A stretch of DNA of 64,000 bases. Origin: Paenibacillus thalictri. Its GTDB lineage: Bacteria > Bacillota > Bacilli > Paenibacillales > NBRC-103111. The notes below the pieces were generated by a model. It did no database searches and was not told where the DNA came from. It saw nothing but the letters and a program-made list of their open reading frames with translations. Positions 51,250-59,041 of this stretch are shown here, in pieces. Both the position numbers and the translations under genes were made by a program. Each line of letters starts with the position of its first letter. The stretch's first letter is position 1. Location of the stretch: positions 1-64,000 of the forward strand of contig NZ_SIRE01000024.1 in the NCBI RefSeq assembly GCF_004307995.1, given 5' to 3'.

Positions 51250-52149
51250 ATGTCCACACAAACGGCACGGATCGCCGTATTTCCAAAAGGATATATGGAG
51301 CAGCTGACAGACGGAAGCATGACGGTATTCGAATGGATTGAGATGGCCGGAACGCTTGGCGTCGATGGCTTGGAGATGTATCCGACTTTTTTGCAAGAGA
51401 CAAGCGAAGCTTATTTAAGTAAAGTAAAGCAGGTAGCCGAACAGTTGGGCATGCAGATTCCGATGATGTGTTCTTCCCCGGATTTCACCCATCCCGATGA
51501 GGCTTATCGGGACCAAGAGGTCGAGAAGATGAAAAAAATGATCGACGTCATGCAATTCCTCGGCCCTGAAGATTTTCGCAGCTGCAGGGTGCTATCGGGA
51601 CAAAACCGGCCAGGCCTAGAGCGTGCCGACGGGATACACTGGACTGTGGAATGCATCTCCCGGCTGCTGCCGTACGCAGAGCAGAAAAAAGTTCATCTTG
51701 TCATGGAAAACCATTACAAGGACGGATTTTGGATTTATCCCGAATTTGCCCAACCGTCCGATATTTATTTGGAGATCGTGGGTCAAATCTCTTCCCCATG
51801 GTTTGGCGTCAACTATGACCCGTCCAACGCGATTTTTGCCGGGGAAGACCCGATCCGTCTGCTTGAGGAAGTGAAGCATAGGGTGATCACGATGCATGCA
51901 AGCGACCGTTATTTGAAGGAAGGTTATACGCTGAAAGATTTGGAAAATTATTCGCTGCAAGGGTATTCGCAAGCTTTGGCGCATGGCGTGATCGGCAAAG
52001 GCTTAAACGATTACGATACGATTTTCGGCATATTGCGGTCTATTCGTTTCACGAACTGGATTTCGATTGAAGACGGGGTAAACGGGCTTGACGAACTGCG
52101 CGAATCCGCCCAGTTTTTGAAAGCTAAAGTGCGGGAATATCTTATGTGA
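51250..52149 (+). CDS. Sugar phosphate isomerase/epimerase
   Basis: A 299-residue xylose-isomerase-like TIM barrel. VDGLEMYP, LVMENHYKDGFW with the metal-binding Glu, FGVNYDPSNAIFAGEDP with Asp, TMHASDRYL with His, and WISIEDGVNG with the final Glu give a complete ligand set. ATG 51250 is 4 nt after the HUMPS stop, so the genes are translationally linked. It is similar in role to UlaE/SgbU-type epimerases that work with KGPDC enzymes, which supports a keto-gulonate-like pathway. It ends before a mini-satellite array. Confidence 0.9.
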   Translation: MSTQTARIAVFPKGYMEQLTDGSMTVFEWIEMAGTLGVDGLEMYPTFLQETSEAYLSKVKQVAEQLGMQIPMMCSSPDFTHPDEAYRDQEVEKMKKMIDVMQFLGPEDFRSCRVLSGQNRPGLERADGIHWTVECISRLLPYAEQKKVHLVMENHYKDGFWIYPEFAQPSDIYLEIVGQISSPWFGVNYDPSNAIFAGEDPIRLLEEVKHRVITMHASDRYLKEGYTLKDLENYSLQGYSQALAHGVIGKGLNDYDTIFGILRSIRFTNWISIEDGVNGLDELRESAQFLKAKVREYLM

Positions 52150-52191
52150 TGGCCCGCCGGGCAGGCAGCCGAATACGGGAGCTCCGGCTGT

Positions 52192-52355
52192 ATGCCAAAG
52201 CTCCCGCAGAAGTACTCGCCTAGAGCAATGTGCCCCATGCCGAAGTGCCCGTCTAGAGCAATGTATCTCATGCCGAAGCTCCCGCTGAAGCATCTGCTTA
52301 GAGTGTATCCTGTGCCGAAGCTTCCGCTGAAGGGCCCACCTAGAGCAAAGTTCCC
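52192..52355. repeat. Mini-satellite array of long and short units
   Basis: Four degenerate tandem units: 52192-52236 (45 bp), 52237-52269 (33 bp), 52270-52312 (43 bp) and 52313-52355 (43 bp). They are built on ATGCCGAAGCTCCCGCTGAAG and CCTAGAGCAATGT. The 33-bp unit lacks the CTCCCGCTGAAG part. It lies between convergent genes; no coding function is seen. Confidence 0.8.
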
Positions 52356-52366
52356 AAGGTTTCGGC

Positions 52367-53359
52367 CTAGAAAAGACACCAGTCCAACACGACGCCTAGG
52401 CATTGCCCTTTGTCTTCCAAGATTGTCCGCCAAGCTTCGGCCGCCTGTTCTGCAGGGAACCGGTGAGAAATGAGCGGTTCGGTGAGCAGCCAACCTTCAT
52501 GAATGCCCAACAGAGTCTGATCCATGCGGGGTTTTATCCAGCCTGACGGAGTGTGGAGTGTCATCTCTTTATCCCGCAGTTTTTGAATATCCACGATGCC
52601 GGTTGTTCCGAGAAATCCCGCCGATACCCAATGGCTGTCCCGGGTCATTGCCGGTTCGATGGCTTTCACCGTAGCCATCGAACCTACAGTGTCGACAACT
52701 ACGGAGATGGGATCACATGAATCCAAGATGTCGGACAACGCTTGTTCATGTGTATTAAATCCGTGAATATGCGGGTCAAGCCTGCTCAACCTCGTTCGAT
52801 GCCTGCCCAATACGACAACGTTAGCCCCCCGGTGCAGCAGCGTTTGCGCCGCCCATTGGCCGACAAGTCCGTCGCCGATGACAACCGCCGTCTGGCCTTC
52901 CGCAAGCGCCGGCCTGCTGCCGCAGTTGTAGCCGACCTGGGTTAACACGAGGCCGGAATAAGCGACAGCGGACGCGCCCTCAGGCAGCTTCCATACTTGG
53001 CTGCTGTCGATAACGGCAGGGTTGATATGTCCGCCCGAAGGCGTAAACATCCCCGATACGCGGCTGGCCGAAGCGAATACCCAATCTCCTTCTTTGATAT
53101 GCCGTACGGCGCTGCCGACAGCTCTGACAATGCCCGTCTTCTGATAACCGGCTGCAATCGGAAACGGCCACGGGTCACCTTCTCTGTAAGGCACTTCGCC
53201 TTTAATACGCTCACCGCGCAAATAAGACGACTCCGTACCGATGCTGATCCACGAATGTTTGACGTCAATCACAACATCCGTTTCGCCGGGATCGGGGATA
53301 TCTACCTCCATCCATTCCACCTGCAGTTTGTTTGTAAAAATGACCGCTTTTCCTTTCAA
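52367..53359 (-). CDS. Medium-chain (MDR) dehydrogenase, no visible catalytic zinc Cys
   Basis: A 330-residue alcohol-dehydrogenase-fold protein. The N-terminal GroES-like domain has SWISIGTESSYLRGE where zinc enzymes have a catalytic Cys, and the structural four-Cys loop is missing. The Rossmann motif VVIGDGLVGQWAAQ starts near residue 162. This layout (S-I-G-T-E) is shared with BchC-like and other non-classical MDR proteins that oxidise sugar alcohols or similar. It starts with TTG 53359 after GGAGGGAAACGGA. It follows the other MDR gene after 13 bp in the same operon. Probably a polyol or cyclitol dehydrogenase. Confidence 0.85.
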   Translation of the reverse strand: MKGKAVIFTNKLQVEWMEVDIPDPGETDVVIDVKHSWISIGTESSYLRGERIKGEVPYREGDPWPFPIAAGYQKTGIVRAVGSAVRHIKEGDWVFASASRVSGMFTPSGGHINPAVIDSSQVWKLPEGASAVAYSGLVLTQVGYNCGSRPALAEGQTAVVIGDGLVGQWAAQTLLHRGANVVVLGRHRTRLSRLDPHIHGFNTHEQALSDILDSCDPISVVVDTVGSMATVKAIEPAMTRDSHWVSAGFLGTTGIVDIQKLRDKEMTLHTPSGWIKPRMDQTLLGIHEGWLLTEPLISHRFPAEQAAEAWRTILEDKGQCLGVVLDWCLF

Positions 53360-53372
53360 TCCGTTTCCCTCC

Positions 53373-54413
53373 TCAGTTTGGACGGCTTAAAGCCGGAACA
53401 AAACATACCTTGATCGCTTCCTGGCTTCTCAGCAGTTCGACGGCTTCCGCATACTGTTCAAACGACATTTCGGCAGAGACCAGAGGCTTCAACTGCAGCT
53501 TGCCTGCGATAATAAGCTGCAGCGCATATTCAGCGGCTTCCCGGTAATGGCCGGGATAACCGATGACGGTCAGACCCGGATGATGCAGCGTATAATCGTC
53601 TCTCTGCACGGCAAACAGCGCCACCGCTTCCGTCGTATGATCCATGAGATACCGCACCGCATCGGGATAACCGACACAATCGACAGCTACTTCGATGGCT
53701 CCATCGGTGCGTCTTAAAGGCAGCTCATCCGTGCCGGAAGGCAGCGACCGCGACAGGCCGAGCTGCTCCGCAGTTGCTCTGCGCCGAGGATTCGGGTCGA
53801 GCCCGACGACTTGGGCGGCGCCTTCTGCGGCCAGCATTTGCAGCGCGATCAAGCCCGCCGGGCCAAGGCCGTTTACGGCGCACGTTTTGCCGGCAATGCC
53901 CGCGACCGCTTTTAGCTTAAGGATGCTTGAGGCCACACACATCGCTAACTCCAGCGAGGCAAGCTGGGTGTAATGGAGGTCAGCCGGAACGGCGATCAAA
54001 TGTTTTTCCTCCAAGACGACGTATTCTGCATAACACCCGGGATTCATGTGCCCGGGATCCTTCCAGGCCGAGACGGTCTGGCCGACTGTAAACTCCTGGC
54101 AGCCTTCCCCAAGCTTCGCTACCGTACCGGTCATCTCATGCCCCGGTTGGCCAGGGGGATAAGGAAAAGGAACATGAGTTTGATGTGTAAACATCGGCCT
54201 GCCATAATAGATGTGCAAATCCCACTGGGGACAGGTAGTAACCGCCGTTACCTTGACAAGCACGCAGCCGGGTCCCGGCTCGGGGATCGGCAAAGATACG
54301 GTTTCCGCTTTTTCTGCGCTTATTATTTGCAATGCTTTCATTTGCCGGTTTTGAAGCGGTTCGTGCATAATACTGGATTGGGGGGATTGATTCAATTGAT
54401 TTGTGTGGTCCAA
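53373..54413 (-). CDS. Zinc-type MDR alcohol/sugar dehydrogenase
   Basis: A dehydrogenase of about 346 residues. Catalytic Cys in TTCPQWDLHIYYG, GHE motif in PGQPGHEMTGTVAKLG, and Rossmann motif VNGLGPAGLIALQML. A structural zinc loop of four Cys is not seen. The start is uncertain: TTG 54413 has GAAAGGAAG 9-10 nt upstream; ATG 54341 matches where homologues usually begin (MKALQI) but lacks a ribosome binding site; ATG 54455 is a third option. It is the first gene of a two-gene operon with the MDR at 52367, divergent from an AraC gene at 54605. Confidence 0.85.
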   Translation of the reverse strand: MDHTNQLNQSPQSSIMHEPLQNRQMKALQIISAEKAETVSLPIPEPGPGCVLVKVTAVTTCPQWDLHIYYGRPMFTHQTHVPFPYPPGQPGHEMTGTVAKLGEGCQEFTVGQTVSAWKDPGHMNPGCYAEYVVLEEKHLIAVPADLHYTQLASLELAMCVASSILKLKAVAGIAGKTCAVNGLGPAGLIALQMLAAEGAAQVVGLDPNPRRRATAEQLGLSRSLPSGTDELPLRRTDGAIEVAVDCVGYPDAVRYLMDHTTEAVALFAVQRDDYTLHHPGLTVIGYPGHYREAAEYALQLIIAGKLQLKPLVSAEMSFEQYAEAVELLRSQEAIKVCFVPALSRPN

Positions 54414-54527
54414 TGAGCTCAGCTTCCTTTCGAAGGGAATCGGTTTTACCAACATCTTACCTGCATTTTACCGCTTTGTATTTCCAATATATATTGATCT
54501 TTTGCCGAGACGGCACGTCTTTTGGCA

Positions 54528-54557
54528 TTGATCATATCTGTATGCTTTAGATATAAT
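54528..54557 (+). promoter_or_regulatory. Promoter of the AraC gene at 54605
   Basis: TTGATC (54528-54533) and a consensus TATAAT (54552-54557) with an 18-bp spacer, 47 bp before the start codon. It lies in the divergent region shared with the MDR operon. Confidence 0.55.
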
Positions 54558-54604
54558 TTATGATATATTGACTTTTTTCACTAAAATGCAGGGGAGCTGT
54601 CGCC

Positions 54605-55435
54605 ATGATGGTGCGAGATTACAGCCGCTGCCGCTTGCGGCCTGATGAGACAAGGGGAGGCATTCACCCGTATCCCGAGCTGCTTTATGTCCTAACGGGC
54701 AAGGTGCAGATCACTTGGATGGGAGTTAGTTATACCGCCGGCCCCCGGGCGCTTCTGCTGCTGCCTTCCGATACGCCTCATCAAGTGATTGCTTTGTCCA
54801 AAGAAGCGGATATTTGGTACGCGGAGCTTGATTTGGAGGGCGATGAATTATTTCCAGGCATGGATCACAACATCACGTGGAATGAATTGCAGTGCGCTCC
54901 CGAGTCGCGGCCTGTCTTGGATCCGGTGTTCGAAATGACGCTGGAGCTGGTGACCGAGGCGATTTGCTCGGAAAAAATAAGCGTCTCCGAATACGCGAAA
55001 CGGCTGTGCCTGCTGGATATCCAAAAATTGCTGCTGCTCATTCGCGCGTATTTGGAACGGGACTCCGCTGCGCTGTCGTTTGACCGAAACGGAGGCGGCG
55101 ACACGACAGTGGCTTTGATGCGGTTTATGGAGTCGCGTTACAGTCAGCCGATCACATTAAAAACGCTGGCCGATTTTGTTCATCTGAACCCCTCATACCT
55201 GATCCGGGATTTTAAAAAACATACCGGCTCCACCCCGATTCAATATTTGCAGATGCTGCGAATGAATGCGGCAACGTCTTTTTTGGCCGCAACGGATATG
55301 AGCATCAACCATGTGGCGGAGCAGTGCGGTTACCCCAGCATTCATTATTTCAGCCAGTCGTTTAAAAAAAAGTTTGGCGTAAGTCCGTCCGATTGGCGGA
55401 AAAAAACGGCATTGGCGGCGCGTACGAAAGGATAA
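54605..55435 (+). CDS. AraC family regulator with cupin domain
   Basis: A 276-residue regulator. The N-terminal cupin (HPYPELLYVLTGKVQITWMG; LLLPSDTPHQV) is followed by an AraC double HTH: LKTLADFVHLNPSYLIRDF and VAEQCGYPSIHYFSQSFKKKFG. ATG 54605 follows GGGGAGCTGTCGCC; ATG 54608 is also possible. It is divergent from the MDR operon and 107 bp upstream of the Gfo/Idh gene at 55543, so it may regulate both. Confidence 0.9.
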   Translation: MMVRDYSRCRLRPDETRGGIHPYPELLYVLTGKVQITWMGVSYTAGPRALLLLPSDTPHQVIALSKEADIWYAELDLEGDELFPGMDHNITWNELQCAPESRPVLDPVFEMTLELVTEAICSEKISVSEYAKRLCLLDIQKLLLLIRAYLERDSAALSFDRNGGGDTTVALMRFMESRYSQPITLKTLADFVHLNPSYLIRDFKKHTGSTPIQYLQMLRMNAATSFLAATDMSINHVAEQCGYPSIHYFSQSFKKKFGVSPSDWRKKTALAARTKG

Positions 55436-55542
55436 CCGAGGCATAAGGCTTCAACTCGGCGTATTTGGGTGCAATCGATAGGCGTTGCTGCGTCGTGGCT
55501 TGGCTCTATGTGGACATTTCATTTTTTTAGGGGGGATTCATC

Positions 55543-56661
55543 ATGAAACCGATTAGATTAGGTATGGTGGGCAGCGGCAATATCAGCAACCGATATTTCG
55601 AGCAGGCGTTCAAGCTGGAAGATGTGACGTTTGCGGCTACATGCGCGAGACGGATGTCGAACGCGGAAGCGAAAGCGATGAAATATCAGGTGCCCCGTTG
55701 GTACGACGATTACATAAAAATGATGGAAAGTGAACAGTTGGACGGAGTTGTCGTCACAACGCCGCATTCGGTACATGCGGAGGTGGTGCTGGCCGCTTTG
55801 CAGCGGGGACTGCATGTGCTGAACGAAAAACCGATGGCGACAAGTTTTGAAGACTGTCAGCAAATGGTTGAGTTAGCCGAACGCCAAGGCGTCATCCTGA
55901 TGAATCTGCCTTACGATTTGAACCCGGGTATGATGACGGCAATGGAATATATCCGCGAAGAGGTCATCGGCAAATTCACGGGAGCGGAAGCGCAGTTGAA
56001 CATCCCCGGTCCGCCAAGGGACAACTGGTATTACAAACGGGACATATCGCATGGCGGAGCCATCTTGGATTGCCTTGTGTACCCGGTCAGCCGCTTGATT
56101 GCGCTGCTTGGTCCGGCCAAAAGCGTAATGGCCGAGGTGAACACGCTGATTCCGCAGCGGATCGTCGGCGAAGGCAAACGCATCGACATCGACAGCGACG
56201 TCGACGACAACGTTACGCTGATCGTCGAGTTCGCCGGAGGGCAATATGCCGTCATTCGCACGTTGTGGGGCACTTCGTTTAAGCAAAACAATACGCTGAT
56301 ATACGGCCGTAAAGGAACGGTGGCGATCAATGACAGCGGTTTCCCGCTGGTGATCCATTCCCCGCATGTGCCGATCGAAGGCGCCGAGCCCGTATTATGG
56401 CGCGGGTACGATAGCTGTTATGCCCCGAAGCTGAACGATTCGGCAGATTCGGAGCGCGATATCATGAGCCATTTCATCCACTGCTTGCGCGCCGGAGAAC
56501 AGCCGAAGCAGCACGGACGGGCCCAGCTTCATGTGCATGAAATCATGTTTGGCGCTTACCGTTCGGCGGAAAGCGGGCAGAGGTACGAGCTAACTACGAC
56601 ATTTGAGCCGTGGAGCAAGCCGGATGCGGCTTGGTACGATACGAAAGGCGAATATGTGTAA
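55543..56661 (+). CDS. Gfo/Idh/MocA family oxidoreductase
   Basis: A 372-residue NAD(P)-dependent enzyme. MVGSGNISNRYFE at residues 8-20 is a variant glycine motif, NEKPMATSFED near residue 92 holds the catalytic Lys, and GGAILDCLVYPVSRLIALLG near 170 is the substrate loop, where Cys and Tyr stand in the usual Gly-x-His positions. ATG 55543 follows TTAGGGGGGATTCATC. It is followed by a strong terminator. It probably acts in the same pathway as the MDR dehydrogenases across the AraC gene. Confidence 0.9.
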   Translation: MKPIRLGMVGSGNISNRYFEQAFKLEDVTFAATCARRMSNAEAKAMKYQVPRWYDDYIKMMESEQLDGVVVTTPHSVHAEVVLAALQRGLHVLNEKPMATSFEDCQQMVELAERQGVILMNLPYDLNPGMMTAMEYIREEVIGKFTGAEAQLNIPGPPRDNWYYKRDISHGGAILDCLVYPVSRLIALLGPAKSVMAEVNTLIPQRIVGEGKRIDIDSDVDDNVTLIVEFAGGQYAVIRTLWGTSFKQNNTLIYGRKGTVAINDSGFPLVIHSPHVPIEGAEPVLWRGYDSCYAPKLNDSADSERDIMSHFIHCLRAGEQPKQHGRAQLHVHEIMFGAYRSAESGQRYELTTTFEPWSKPDAAWYDTKGEYV

Positions 56662-56706
56662 TTACGTTTTAACCCGACAACAATTTGCAAGTGGCGGCAT
56701 AGATCG

Positions 56707-56738
56707 GCGGAAGCCTGGTCCATGCCTCCGCTTTTTTT
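56707..56738 (+). terminator. Intrinsic terminator after the Gfo/Idh gene
   Basis: GCGGAAGC (56707-56714) and GCCTCCGC (56724-56731) pair with one mismatch across a 9-nt loop, followed by seven T. It ends transcription 46 bp after the stop codon. Confidence 0.88.
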
Positions 56739-56917
56739 GTTTAGCGAGATCGTACCATTGTGATATTGCAAGCTGAGACGTATTTCGGGTTGAAGGCTGA
56801 GCGAACCTAGACCGGATCTGGACCTAGACCGGATCCGCTGGATTCAGCTAGGTTTCCCGTTTCTCGTCCCCTTTCTTCTCCAGATTGACCCCTGATACTC
56901 TGTGTAGTCACCGGAAT

Positions 56918-56948
56918 ATCAGCTAATGAGCATCACATCAGCTAATGA
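56918..56948. promoter_or_regulatory. Pair of 12-bp direct repeats upstream of importer operon 5
   Basis: ATCAGCTAATGA occurs at 56918-56929 and 56937-56948, 19 bp apart, about 90-110 bp before the first permease start. Direct repeats two helical turns apart are typical AraC-type sites. A shorter GACCTAGACCGGATC repeat lies further upstream (about 56808-56838). No gene is seen in this 370-bp gap. Confidence 0.4.
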
Positions 56949-57031
56949 TTATCGCTTGGAGTCGTTCCGAACAGGCAGCACTCAGTATCTGGTCGGTTCA
57001 AGATTATAGACTGAACAACGGTCGGCGGAAT

Positions 57032-58015
57032 ATGATGGGCTCATCATCAGGCACAAGGGAGGTGAAGCATATCGAAAGTCAGGCGAAATCGGTGCGGGCA
57101 AGCGGAGTACGTCTTACTTTCAGAAAATCGTTCGGCAAAGACGGGTGGCTGTACGTGATGATGTTGCCCGGGCTGCTGTTTTTTGTGTTATTTAAATATT
57201 TGCCGATGTGGGATTTGCTGATCGCGTTCAAAGATTATCAGCCGGCGCTTGGCTTCTGGGGCAGCCGCTGGGTCGGGCTGGAGCATTTCGAAAGGTTTTT
57301 CTCGGACCCGGTGTTCTGGCAGCTGTTCCGCAATACAGCGATTCTTGCGATTTACAATATTGTGCTGTTTTTCCCGCTGCCGATCATCGTTGCGCTGCTG
57401 CTTAACGAACTGCGCGTGCAATGGTTCAAACGCACCGTACAAACGTTTATCTATATCCCGCACTTTTTCTCGATTGTCGTAGTTGTTGGGATCACTTACG
57501 TCATGTTTACGACCGAAGGCGGCATCGTCAACGAAGCGGTCAGCGGACTGGGCGCGGAAAAAATCAACTTTTTGACCGAACCCGATTGGTTCCGGCCGAT
57601 GGTTACGCTGCAGGTTATATGGAAGGAAACGGGTTACGGCACGATCATCTTTTTGGCAGCGCTTGCCGGAGTTGATCCTTCGCTGTACGAAGCTTCCAAG
57701 ATCGATGGGGCTAATCGTTGGCACCAGCTTTGGTACATTACGATGCCGGCGATCAAAAGCACGGTCGTCATTTTGCTGATCTTGCGTCTCGGTCATTTTC
57801 TGGACACGGGCTTCGAACAGATGCTGCTTATGATTAATGCGCTGAACCGCGAAGTAGGCGAGGTGTTTGATACGTACGTTTATGTAAACGGGATTACGCA
57901 AGGTCAGTTCAGCTATTCAACAACGGTAGGATTGTTCAAATCGGTCGTCGGACTGCTGTTGGTGGTGGTCGCCAACTATATCGCCCGCAAGCTAGGGGAG
58001 GAAGGCGTGTATTAA
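57032..58015 (+). CDS. ABC sugar importer permease, LplB type (set 5)
   Basis: A permease of about 327 residues. GWLYVMMLPGLLFFVLFKYLPMWD opens the membrane region, followed by EHFERFFSDPVF and the EAA loop EASKIDGAN. The start is uncertain. ATG 57032/57035 has only GGCGGA upstream, while a much stronger GGGAGGTGA (57057-57065) lies inside the frame, 8 nt before an in-frame ATC and with no usual start codon after it for some distance. It is very similar in pattern to the set 3 permease. The partner permease starts 124 bp downstream. Confidence 0.9.
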   Translation: MMGSSSGTREVKHIESQAKSVRASGVRLTFRKSFGKDGWLYVMMLPGLLFFVLFKYLPMWDLLIAFKDYQPALGFWGSRWVGLEHFERFFSDPVFWQLFRNTAILAIYNIVLFFPLPIIVALLLNELRVQWFKRTVQTFIYIPHFFSIVVVVGITYVMFTTEGGIVNEAVSGLGAEKINFLTEPDWFRPMVTLQVIWKETGYGTIIFLAALAGVDPSLYEASKIDGANRWHQLWYITMPAIKSTVVILLILRLGHFLDTGFEQMLLMINALNREVGEVFDTYVYVNGITQGQFSYSTTVGLFKSVVGLLLVVVANYIARKLGEEGVY

Positions 58016-58139
58016 CCGACGGTGAAACTTTATGTCTTTTGTCTGCCGGACTCGGCTAGCTTGCGGCCTAATAAGCAACACAGCCGGAGGGAAACGCCGG
58101 ATTTGCGCAACATTTTACGAGGAAAGGGGGGCGCCACGC

Positions 58140-59015
58140 TTGCAAAAACGCACAATCGCCGGCCTCGCCTTCGATATCGGCAACTTCGTTTTACTGACAC
58201 TGCTTGCCTTACTGACATTGTTTCCGTTTCTCCACATATTGGCAGGTTCTCTTGCTTCACCCGCGGAAGTGCTGCAGAGCAAGTTCATTATGTTTCCGAA
58301 GCAGTTTTCATTTGATGCGTACCGGTTTATATTTTCCGAAAATACGCTGCTGCGAAGCATGCTGATTACGGTTTACATTACGGTGGTGGGCACGCTCATC
58401 AACATGGTTATGACGATGTCGATGGCTTATCCGCTGGCGCGCAACGTCAAGGGCAAGCGGATCATTATGCTGCTTGTCGTGTTCACGCTGTTGTTCGGCG
58501 GCGGCATCATCCCGAACTTTCTTGTCGTCAAGTCGCTGGGATTGCTTAACACGTATTGGTCGTTGTGGCTGCCCGGCGCCATTCATGCATTTTACATGAT
58601 TATCCTGATCAATTTCTTCAGGCAGCTGCCGGCGGATTATGAGGAGTCGGCCAAAATCGACGGGGCAAACGAACCGACGCTGCTGTGGAAAATCGTCATC
58701 CCGCTATCGCTGCCGGCGATCGCCACTTTTTCGCTGTTTTATGCGGTCGCTCATTGGAATACATTTTTCAGCGCTTTATTGTATATCAACGATTCGCACA
58801 AATGGCCGATTCAAATATTGCTGAGACAAATCGTTATCATGTCGTCCGGCGGCATCGGTGATGCCAGTTTTGCATCGGAATCGGCTTACGCGGTGCCGCC
58901 GCAGACGGTCAAGATGGCGGTTATTGCCGTAGCCACGCTGCCGATCATTGCGGTATACCCTTTTTTGCAAAAACATTTCGCGCAGGGTGTACTACTCGGA
59001 TCAATTAAAGGATAA
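58140..59015 (+). CDS. ABC sugar importer permease, YtcP/LplC type (set 5)
   Basis: A 291-residue second permease. The start is TTG 58140, 8 nt after AGGAAAGGGGGG, giving a length in line with the other four second permeases; a longer frame from 58032 has no ribosome binding site. Six helices, GGIIPNFLVVKSLGLLNTYW, the EAA loop EESAKIDGANE, and the terminal PFLQKHFAQGVLLGSIKG. Confidence 0.92.
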   Translation: MQKRTIAGLAFDIGNFVLLTLLALLTLFPFLHILAGSLASPAEVLQSKFIMFPKQFSFDAYRFIFSENTLLRSMLITVYITVVGTLINMVMTMSMAYPLARNVKGKRIIMLLVVFTLLFGGGIIPNFLVVKSLGLLNTYWSLWLPGAIHAFYMIILINFFRQLPADYEESAKIDGANEPTLLWKIVIPLSLPAIATFSLFYAVAHWNTFFSALLYINDSHKWPIQILLRQIVIMSSGGIGDASFASESAYAVPPQTVKMAVIAVATLPIIAVYPFLQKHFAQGVLLGSIKG

Positions 59016-59041
59016 TTAAAATACGAATATTAAGGGGATAT

